This document shows positions 1-4,888 of a DNA stretch of 6,499 nt, piece by piece. Location: NCBI GenBank assembly GCA_012960055.1, contig DUCA01000045.1, positions 1 through 6,499 of the forward strand, in the 5' to 3' direction. Each line of letters starts with the position of its first letter. The stretch's first letter is position 1. Source of the stretch: Cycloclasticus sp. GTDB lineage: Bacteria; Pseudomonadota; Gammaproteobacteria; Methylococcales; Cycloclasticaceae. The position numbers were made by a program, and so were the translations under genes. The notes beneath the pieces were generated by a model. That model saw nothing but the letters and a program-made list of their open reading frames with translations, was not told the DNA's origin and searched no databases.

Positions 1-179
1 GCCGTTTCAACCAGCTCAATCGGTTTGGCTTTATATTCATCTTGCAATTGATTGATAGAATCGCGCACCCTGTGCTTATCAGGCCGGTCCTCAAGTAAAA
101 ACAAACCCTGCAATTCCACAATGGATAAGGGTTCACTGGCTGCAAACAACGAGGCTTCGAGTATATCTTTTACGTCCAT
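1..179 (-). CDS. scpB: Segregation and condensation protein B, N-terminal part (cut by left edge)
   Basis: This is the first 59 codons of ScpB, and the gene continues beyond base 1. ScpB is a winged-helix protein that works with the kleisin ScpA and with SMC in the bacterial condensin that organises and segregates chromosomes. The visible protein begins MDVKDILEASLFAASEPLSI. It continues with a segment holding EDRPDKHRVRDSI (about residues 30-42) and ends in KPIELVETA. This matches the usual ScpB opening: a helix with LEAxLFAA.EPLS, then a stretch of charged helix, then the start of the first winged-helix strand (IELVE). The ATG at 177-179 is the only reasonable start, because an in-frame TAA lies four codons upstream (189-191). 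No strong Shine-Dalgarno is visible. The 28-base distance to the scpA stop suggests co-transcription with scpA. The family call is confident; length and C-terminus cannot be judged. Confidence 0.93.
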   Translation of the reverse strand, partial: MDVKDILEASLFAASEPLSIVELQGLFLLEDRPDKHRVRDSINQLQDEYKAKPIELVET

Positions 180-207
180 ACTAGTATTTTACCACTTCGA
201 TGAGCGC

Positions 208-1020
208 CTACTCGACGACCGGTTTAACCCACACTTCGGACAAGGGTTCACCTTGCACTATTTCCACCAAGCCTTCTTTACATAACTCCAAAAGCGCCAA
301 AAACGTGACCACTGCGCCGCTCTTACCCTCTTGCCTTGTGAAAAAACGATGGAAAGCCACGAACTCTTCCGCATCATCCGATAGCCTTGCCAAAATACGT
401 GACATTCGCTCTCTAACCGATAATGGCTCGCGTTGAATTTGATGATGGCTAAATTTTTCAGCGCGCTTTAATACCTCCTGAAATGCGATTAAAATGGCAT
501 CGAGCTCCAAATCAGGCAAGGGTTTATCCATTTTATCAACGACCAATTCGGCAGTTGCCAAGTAATTATCTCGATACAACCTAGGTAAAGCGTCAATGTC
601 ATCGGCCGCGCGCTTAAATCGCTCATACTCTTGAAGCCGCCTGATAAGTTCAGCTCGCGGATCTTTTTCATCCGCTGACTCTTCGGCTTGCCTAGGCAAT
701 AACATTCTGGATTTAATTTCAGCCAGCATCGCTGCCATAACCAAATATTCCGCGGCGAGATCCATGCGCAGGCTCTGCATCTTCTCAATGTATTCTATGT
801 ATTGCTCGGTAATTTTTAGAACGGGAATATCTAGAATATCTAAGTTTTGGTGCTTGATGAGGTAGAGCAGTAAGTCCAACGGGCCTTCAAACGTATCTAA
901 GAAAACTTCAAGCGCATCTGGCGGAATATATAAATCTTCGGGTAATTCTTGATACGGTTTAACATCAACCAACACCATTGGTTGCTGAATAGGCACAACA
1001 TTCTCTGTGGAGTTTTCCAT
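208..1020 (-). CDS. scpA: Segregation and condensation protein A (kleisin)
   Basis: ScpA is the kleisin subunit that bridges SMC heads and recruits ScpB in the SMC-ScpAB complex for chromosome condensation and segregation. The product is 270 residues. A variable leader (1-38) holds the segment EDLYIPPDALEVFLDTF, which I recall in Pseudomonas-type ScpA. The conserved N-terminal SMC-neck binding region follows (about 40-110), with FEGPLDLLLYLI at 44-55, LDILDIPVLKITEQY at 60-74 and LAAEYLVMAAMLAEIKSRML at 88-107. A charged linker covers about 111-170. The C-terminal winged helix (about 235-268) has VVTFLALLELCKEGLVEIVQ and ends in VWVKPVVE. The ATG is fixed upstream by an immediately adjacent in-frame TAA (1021-1023). 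No Shine-Dalgarno precedes it, only AT-rich sequence. An internal start at Met16 would also keep the conserved core, but it has no better ribosome site. The 256-base gap upstream leaves room for a separate promoter. Confidence 0.96.
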   Translation of the reverse strand: MENSTENVVPIQQPMVLVDVKPYQELPEDLYIPPDALEVFLDTFEGPLDLLLYLIKHQNLDILDIPVLKITEQYIEYIEKMQSLRMDLAAEYLVMAAMLAEIKSRMLLPRQAEESADEKDPRAELIRRLQEYERFKRAADDIDALPRLYRDNYLATAELVVDKMDKPLPDLELDAILIAFQEVLKRAEKFSHHQIQREPLSVRERMSRILARLSDDAEEFVAFHRFFTRQEGKSGAVVTFLALLELCKEGLVEIVQGEPLSEVWVKPVVE

Positions 1021-1062
1021 TTAATATTAAATTAAGCGCATCAACGTGTGACCTTTAGTCTA

Positions 1063-1176
1063 TCACAACAATCTCAAGCCAAATGCCGCCTGACTCACCC
1101 AACTTGCATGACTTTTAGCGTATTCGTCCACCATGATGACCAGTCTATCTCCCTGTGGCAATGATAACCCAATCAT
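1063..1176 (-). CDS. Possible small ORF, 37 codons (doubtful)
   Basis: A 37-residue frame starts MIGLSLPQGDRLVIMVDEYA and ends in AAFGLRLL with a TGA at 1063-1065. The same frame is open further upstream, to a TAG at 1216-1218, but without another ATG or GTG start. The composition looks protein-like: alternating hydrophobic and charged residues with a possible strand RLVIMV. I do not recognise the family. There is no ribosome site of its own before the ATG, so expression would depend on coupling to the small frame upstream or on a frameshift at the A6 run. It may be the decayed C-terminal end of a former gene between ppnP and scpA. Low confidence. Confidence 0.2.
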   Translation of the reverse strand: MIGLSLPQGDRLVIMVDEYAKSHASWVSQAAFGLRLL

Positions 1177-1256
1177 CTTCGCACGGTTTTTTGATAACCC
1201 GTCATAGCTCTCTCGCTATCAAAGGTACGCTTAGAGTATAGACGGTGGCTCATCAT
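1173..1256 (-). CDS. Possible small ORF, 27 codons (doubtful)
   Basis: A 27-residue frame opens with two successive ATG codons 21 bases after the ppnP stop and reads MMSHRLYSKRTF... to a TGA at 1173-1175. It is basic (several Arg and Lys) and has no recognisable domain. Upstream there is only a weak AGG about 12 bases away. Its stop overlaps the ATG of the next small frame in an ATGA, the same junction used twice between real genes in this window. An A6 run (minus, 1186-1191) in the CAA AAA ACC codons could let the two frames be read as one by a -1 shift. It could equally be chance or the remains of a gene. Low confidence. Confidence 0.18.
   Translation of the reverse strand: MMSHRLYSKRTFDSERAMTGYQKTVRR
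1190..1223. repeat. Inverted repeat TTTGATA/TATCAAA with alternative inner stem
   Basis: On the minus strand TTTGATA (1217-1223) and TATCAAA (1190-1196) are perfect 7-base inverted arms around a 20-base spacer. A second possible stem, ATAGC (1215-1219) with GCTAT (1204-1208) around GAGAGA, uses part of the same left arm, so the two cannot form together. No T-run follows on the minus strand, so it does not look like an intrinsic terminator. It could be an operator or leader structure for scpA, or chance in AT-rich DNA. Confidence 0.3.
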
Positions 1257-1276
1257 TTAATGACAAGCCTAATCTT

Positions 1277-1591
1277 TTAATCTACAAAAGAGCAGCAATA
1301 ATCGGTTCCTTGGTGAATCTTCAGTTGAAAACTAGAATGACTCGGCACGTCAAACGATTCACCGCCCTTCACAGCCAACCACTCGCTTGAACCCGGTAGC
1401 AACACCTCAAGCTTACCCGCTAAGATTTCCATCACTTCCGCTGCCTGGGTATCAAATTTATATTCACCTGGCATCATAAAGCCCAAGGTTTTAATTACAC
1501 CGTCTGCAAATTTAACCGTTCGGCTGACGACCTTTCCACCAAAGTACACGTTCGCTTTTTTAACAATAGTTACATCTTTAAATTCTGACAT
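1277..1591 (-). CDS. ppnP: Pyrimidine/purine nucleoside phosphorylase (YaiE/DUF1255 family)
   Basis: PpnP is a small cupin-fold enzyme that splits a broad range of nucleosides with phosphate into free base and ribose 1-phosphate, a cytoplasmic salvage step. The product is 104 residues, close to the roughly 94 of E. coli PpnP, with an extra 8-10 residues at the N-terminus (MSEFKDVTIVKKA). The family's features are all visible: NVYFGGKV (14-21), GVIKTLGFMMPGEYKF (31-46), AEVMEILAGKLEVLLPG (51-67) and FDVPSHSSFQL (80-90), consistent with a single-domain cupin barrel. The start has a good Shine-Dalgarno (AAGGGA, 5 bases before ATG). The gene lies 87 bases after trpS and is not overlapped by its neighbours, unlike the genes upstream. 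It looks like a later insertion into the common trpS-scpA order and may have partly independent expression. The family assignment is firm; the substrate range is inferred from E. coli PpnP. Confidence 0.93.
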   Translation of the reverse strand: MSEFKDVTIVKKANVYFGGKVVSRTVKFADGVIKTLGFMMPGEYKFDTQAAEVMEILAGKLEVLLPGSSEWLAVKGGESFDVPSHSSFQLKIHQGTDYCCSFVD

Positions 1592-1596
1592 TTTAT

Positions 1597-1602
1597 TCCC
1601 TT
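1597..1602 (-). promoter_or_regulatory. Ribosome binding site of ppnP
   Basis: AAGGGA on the minus strand, five bases (ATAAA) before the ppnP ATG at 1589-1591. It is a good match to the Shine-Dalgarno consensus and fixes the start at the MSEFKD methionine. Confidence 0.8.
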
Positions 1603-1678
1603 AAATTTGTTTGCACCCAAGAGCATGAGTCTCATCGGGCTAAAAAAAACACTTAGTCTAATTCGGCTTTACAACAAG

Positions 1679-2899
1679 CTAAAGCAAGTTCATGCTCATA
1701 GCGGCTTTTACTTCCTCCAATGTTTCTTTCGCTACGTCGCGGGCCTTCTCGTTACCCTCGTGAATAATCGAACGTACCAATTCTGGTTGCTCTGTATATT
1801 CACGCGCTCTTTCTTGCATCGGCTTCAACTCACGTAACACCGCGTCGATAACCGGCTGTTTACAATCGATGCAGCCAATACCCGCCGTTCTACAACCTTC
1901 TTGCACCCAGTCACGAACACCCTTGTCTGAATACACTTCGTGGAATTGCCAAACTGGACACTTCGCTGGGTCACCCGGGTCAGTGCGTCTTACACGCGCT
2001 GGATCCGTTGGCATGGTGCGAAGTTTCTTCTCAACATCCTCAGGTGCATCGCGTAAGGCAATGGTATTGTTATATGACTTTGACATTTTTTGCCCATCCA
2101 AGCCCGGCATTTTTGACGCCTTTGTTAATAAAGCTTGTGGCTCTGGCAAAATGACCCTACCGCTACCTTCTAAGTAACCAAACAAGCGCTCTTTATCGCC
2201 AACGGTAATGTTTTGCTGCGCTCCCAATAAGGCGCGTGCGACACCTAACGCCTCTTGGTCACCATTTTCTTGATAGGCATTACGCAACTTATTAAACATT
2301 TTTGCGTTCTTCTTACCCATTTTCTTAATCGCAGCTTCTGCTTTTTCCTCAAAATCAGGCTCACGTCCGTATAAATAGTTGAAACGTCTGGCCACTTCAC
2401 GCGTCAACTCAACGTGTGCCACCTGATCGGCCCCAACCGGCACAAGCCCCGCTTTATACATCAGAATATCGGCACTTTGTAACAAGGGATAGCCGAGAAA
2501 TCCATAGGTGGCTAAATCCATTTCCTTTAGCTTTTCTTGCTGATCCTTATAACTTGGCACCCGCTCCAACCAACCGATGGGCGTCATCATTGAGAGCAAT
2601 AAATGCAATTCAGCGTGTTCTGGAATACTTGATTGAATAAACAAGTCAGCCAAACCGTGATCAACTCCGGCCGCCAACCAATCAATCACCATATCCCAGG
2701 TGCTGCCAGCAATGATGGATGGATTCTCATAGTGCGTCGTCAGTGCGTGCCAATCGGCGACAAAGAAATAACACTTATATTCCTGTTGCAACTCAAGCCA
2801 ATTTTTCAACACCCCGTGATAATGCCCTAAATGCAACTGACCTGTCGGTCTCATACCTGAAAGCACACGACGGTACTGCGCTGGAACTTCTGAATTCAC
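1679..2899 (-). CDS. trpS: Tryptophanyl-tRNA synthetase, iron-sulfur cysteine type
   Basis: TrpRS attaches tryptophan to tRNA-Trp in the cytoplasm. The 406-residue product is a class I synthetase with the HIGH-type motif HLGH at 23-26 (in RPTGQLHLGHYHG) and KMSKS at 271-275. It is longer than the common 330-350 residue form. The extra length lies mainly in a charged segment at about 184-253, between the catalytic core and the KMSKS loop. Four cysteines, C314, C336, C343 and C346, follow KMSKS with spacing C-x21-C-x6-C-x2-C. This is nearly the pattern of the Thermotoga maritima TrpRS that binds a [4Fe-4S] cluster near the anticodon-binding region (about C-x22-C-x6-C-x2-C, from memory). The start is GTG (2897-2899), chosen because AGGAGG lies four bases upstream. 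Its Shine-Dalgarno overlaps the stop of the M50 gene, so translation is probably coupled. The identity is certain; cluster binding is inferred. Confidence 0.97.
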   Translation of the reverse strand: MNSEVPAQYRRVLSGMRPTGQLHLGHYHGVLKNWLELQQEYKCYFFVADWHALTTHYENPSIIAGSTWDMVIDWLAAGVDHGLADLFIQSSIPEHAELHLLLSMMTPIGWLERVPSYKDQQEKLKEMDLATYGFLGYPLLQSADILMYKAGLVPVGADQVAHVELTREVARRFNYLYGREPDFEEKAEAAIKKMGKKNAKMFNKLRNAYQENGDQEALGVARALLGAQQNITVGDKERLFGYLEGSGRVILPEPQALLTKASKMPGLDGQKMSKSYNNTIALRDAPEDVEKKLRTMPTDPARVRRTDPGDPAKCPVWQFHEVYSDKGVRDWVQEGCRTAGIGCIDCKQPVIDAVLRELKPMQERAREYTEQPELVRSIIHEGNEKARDVAKETLEEVKAAMSMNLL

Positions 2900-2903
2900 T
2901 CTT

Positions 2904-2910
2904 CCTCCTA
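2904..2910 (-). promoter_or_regulatory. trpS ribosome binding site fused to M50 stop codon
   Basis: TAGGAGG on the minus strand. TAG (2908-2910) ends the M50 protease gene, and AGGAGG (2904-2909) is a full-consensus Shine-Dalgarno four bases (AAGA) before the GTG start of trpS. Ribosomes finishing the protease would stop directly on the trpS initiation site. This is the strongest ribosome site in the window, and it decides the GTG start. Confidence 0.85.
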
Positions 2911-3567
2911 AATACCAAATATTTTAAAAATACTGGTTTGTAAAAAATAAACAGGCGGCCCTAATATTTTAGATAGCCAACCCATAGCGATTATAACGAC
3001 TAAAATCGGAAAACCCAGCCGCTCTAGTTTAGTAAATTTATAACTTAACTTATTCGGCAATAACCCCGCAAGTACACGCCCGCCATCCAGTGGTAACAGC
3101 GGCAGTAAATTCAACATCATCAACACTGAATTAATAAAAATACCCGCGTAGCCCATATAGATTAGCGGCATAGAAACAAACTCATTACTGCTGCCCAGCA
3201 TAAAACCTATTTTCATCAAGCCGCCCCAAGCAAAAGCCATCAATAGATTAGCCAAGGGGCCCGCGATAGCCACGTACACCATGTCACGTTTTGGGTTTTT
3301 AAGGTTATTCCAATTAACCGGCACCGGCTTTGCCCAGCCAAACATAAAACCGCCTAAAAACAATAAAACAGCCGGCACAATAACCGTACCGATTAAATCC
3401 ATATGGCTAATCGGGTTTAAGGTTAATCGTCCTAGGTTTTTGGCTGTGTTGTCGCCCAATTTACTGGCCATCCAACCGTGCGCTACTTCGTGAACCGTTA
3501 TCGCAAAAATAACCGGTAACACCCATACCGCGATGCGACCCACCAAGGTCAGCTCATCCATCGGCAT
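2908..3567 (-). CDS. Site-2 protease-like zinc metalloprotease (peptidase M50), membrane
   Basis: This is a predicted inner-membrane zinc protease of the compact M50 (S2P/YwhC-like) type, 219 residues and without a PDZ domain. The first hydrophobic segment (about 12-33) carries the zinc-binding motif HEVAH (26-30), with Glu27 as the expected catalytic residue. NPISHMDLIG follows at 51-60, then a hydrophobic segment at about 60-77. AGPLAN is at 102-107 within another segment. NLLPLLPLDGGR at 153-164 supplies the third zinc ligand, Asp161. A last hydrophobic segment lies at about 185-200. All expected active-site elements are present, so the enzyme should be active; its substrate is unknown. 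The first ATG (3565-3567) is preferred over the one two codons later because AAAAGGA lies ten bases upstream. It overlaps the yciO stop by one base (TAATG). The gene lies between yciO and trpS, as in many gammaproteobacteria. Confidence 0.93.
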   Translation of the reverse strand: MPMDELTLVGRIAVWVLPVIFAITVHEVAHGWMASKLGDNTAKNLGRLTLNPISHMDLIGTVIVPAVLLFLGGFMFGWAKPVPVNWNNLKNPKRDMVYVAIAGPLANLLMAFAWGGLMKIGFMLGSSNEFVSMPLIYMGYAGIFINSVLMMLNLLPLLPLDGGRVLAGLLPNKLSYKFTKLERLGFPILVVIIAMGWLSKILGPPVYFLQTSIFKIFGI

Positions 3568-4202
3568 TAACTGTCGTCCTTTTGCGCGATAAAATCGGCC
3601 TCACCTTTGCCTTGGCGAACAATTTCAGGGAAATCATTATCCCAAACCACGACCGTCGTCGGTTGGTAAGGAATGACACCACTATCAATCACCAAATCCA
3701 ACACATTCGCCAATTGGTCATTGATGTCATACGCATCAGCTATTGCTTCTTTCTCACCCGGTAGAATCAACGTGCTGGTGAGCATCGGCTCACCCAGTTC
3801 TTCAAGAATCCTTTGTGCCACCAAATTATCCGGCACGCGAATACCGATCGTTTTCCTCTTAGGGTGTTGCAAGCGGCGGGGCACTTCTTTGGTGGCTTTC
3901 AACACAAAAGTAAATGCACCCGGCGTTAGCAATTTCAATAAACGATAGGTGTCGTTATTTACCTGTGCGTAAGAGGCAATCTCGGTCAAATCACGGCACA
4001 CTAGAGTAAAGTTATGCTTATCGTCAATGTGGCGAATTTGCCGAATACGATCTACCGCCTGTTTATCACCTAAATGACAGGCTAAGGCGTAAGAGGAATC
4101 CGTTGGATAGGCAATAACGCCGCCACGACGGACAATATCCACGGCCTGATTTATTAAACGCTGCTGCGGGTTGCCAGGGTGAATATTAAAATATTGAGTC
4201 AT
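3567..4202 (-). CDS. yciO: YciO-type protein of the Sua5/YciO/YrdC family
   Basis: A 211-residue single-domain protein of the family whose other members (TsaC, Sua5) make threonylcarbamoyl-AMP for t6A tRNA modification. The sequence follows E. coli YciO closely from the N-terminus: FNIHPGNPQQRLINQAVDIV at 5-24, GGVIAYPTDSSYAL at 27-40, and KHNFTLVCRDL at 62-72. It continues with LTPGAFTFVLKATKEVPRR at 92-110, KRKTIGIRVP at 115-124 and LGEPMLTSTL at 136-145. This distinguishes it from TsaC proper. The fold binds RNA and nucleotide, but the cellular role of YciO is not settled and a real TsaC would be expected elsewhere in the genome. The ATG overlaps the tsaB stop in an ATGA (4199-4202), and no clear Shine-Dalgarno precedes it, so coupled translation is likely. 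The family is certain; the biochemical role is uncertain. Confidence 0.93.
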   Translation of the reverse strand: MTQYFNIHPGNPQQRLINQAVDIVRRGGVIAYPTDSSYALACHLGDKQAVDRIRQIRHIDDKHNFTLVCRDLTEIASYAQVNNDTYRLLKLLTPGAFTFVLKATKEVPRRLQHPKRKTIGIRVPDNLVAQRILEELGEPMLTSTLILPGEKEAIADAYDINDQLANVLDLVIDSGVIPYQPTTVVVWDNDFPEIVRQGKGEADFIAQKDDS

Positions 4203-4888
4203 GTTTTTTGTTGTGCTTTTTTCTTTGCTACATTATCGCGTAAATACACCGGCAATGCATTTTCTGCACCGACCGTTTGCTCATTTTCCACCATCCGTAC
4301 GGCCAACTGGGCTACTTCTTTTGCTCTTGGCAAACAGCCAACCTGAAGAATCAGCTGTTCTGCCTGCACTTGATTACGTAGTTGTTCCTCGTAAGCGCCC
4401 CATCCGTGCCCAATACCAAGCGCTTTTTTTCCTTGTTTAACGTAGATCTCGGTCGGCGCGATAACCACTTCGTCAGACACCGCGTTAAGTACGCCCTTTT
4501 GGATCAAATACTCACACCAATACACTTCCCCCATTCTCGCATCGAGCGCGGCGTAAACAGTTTGGTCGTCAGGCCCATTCGCTACTTGTTGCGCCAAGGC
4601 AGCGAGCGTAGACACTGGCGCCACAGGAAGGTCGCTCGCAAACGCCAAGCCCTGAATAACACCGGTCGCCATTCTAACGCCGGTAAATGAACCCGGTCCG
4701 CGCCCAAATGCCAATGCATCTAGCTGTTGCAAGCTCAGTCCGGCTTCAAGCAACAGTTCATCCACCATGGAGAGTATCAAATTACCGTGCTCACGCGGAG
4801 CGACTTGGAAGCGGTCTATAATCTCGTTATCAATAAGCAACGCCGCCGAACAGGCTTCTGTTGCCGTTTCAATCGCTAATATTTTCAT
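4199..4888 (-). CDS. tsaB: tRNA t6A biosynthesis protein TsaB
   Basis: TsaB (YeaZ) is the non-catalytic partner of TsaD in the TsaBDE complex, which transfers threonylcarbamoyl to A37 of ANN-decoding tRNAs. It is an ASKHA-fold protein that dimerises with TsaD. The product is 229 residues, about the E. coli length. Hallmarks are the N-terminal MKILAIETATEACSAALL at 1-18, REHGNLILSMVDELL at 32-46 and FGRGPGSFTGVRMATGVIQG at 61-80. Further on are LDARMGEVYW at 115-124, GIGHGW at 158-163 and the C-terminal LPVYLRDNVAKK at 212-223, which ends in a lysine-rich tail. The ATG (4886-4888) overlaps the helicase stop in an ATGA. A weak AGGA lies about 13 bases upstream, so expression probably depends on coupling. 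The yoaA-tsaB adjacency is also found in E. coli. Confidence 0.96.
   Translation of the reverse strand: MKILAIETATEACSAALLIDNEIIDRFQVAPREHGNLILSMVDELLLEAGLSLQQLDALAFGRGPGSFTGVRMATGVIQGLAFASDLPVAPVSTLAALAQQVANGPDDQTVYAALDARMGEVYWCEYLIQKGVLNAVSDEVVIAPTEIYVKQGKKALGIGHGWGAYEEQLRNQVQAEQLILQVGCLPRAKEVAQLAVRMVENEQTVGAENALPVYLRDNVAKKKAQQKT

Larger units (their letters stand above)
1021..1276. other. ppnP-scpA spacer with no confirmed gene
   Basis: This 256-base gap is the longest non-coding stretch in the window. No recognisable gene, RNA or clear intrinsic terminator was found. It contains two tiny minus-strand reading frames (1173-1256 and 1063-1176), a 7-base inverted repeat (1190-1196 with 1217-1223) and a repeated TGATAACCC (1162-1170 and 1192-1200). 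It also has a TATACT hexamer (minus, 1235-1240) with a TTGTCA 20 bases upstream (minus, 1261-1266). Each hexamer matches the sigma-70 consensus at 5 of 6 positions, but 20 bases is a poor spacing. The end next to scpA is AT-rich. The spacer probably holds the scpA promoter or leader, but the sequence alone does not prove this. Confidence 0.5.

Noticed and set aside
1133..1207. 24-codon plus-strand frame starting ATGATGACC in the ppnP-scpA spacer
   Set aside because: Too short, no ribosome site, no protein-like signal, and it lies opposite the more plausible minus-strand frames.
1235..1266. Sigma-70-like promoter for scpA: TTGTCA and TATACT on the minus strand
   Set aside because: Each hexamer is good, but the spacer is 20 bases, well beyond the usual 16-18; noted in the spacer entry but not called.
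1642..1685. Possible terminator after trpS: stem GCTTTA/TAAAGC (1666-1671 with 1680-1685) and a T8 run on the minus strand (1642-1649)
   Set aside because: The stem is only 6 base pairs and AT-rich, and the T-run begins 16 bases after it, so the geometry is wrong for an intrinsic terminator. The T8 run remains a possible weak pause site.
3673..3948. 91-codon open frame on the plus strand
   Set aside because: It is opposite yciO, whose reading is conserved throughout; composition is shadow-like and no start signal is seen.
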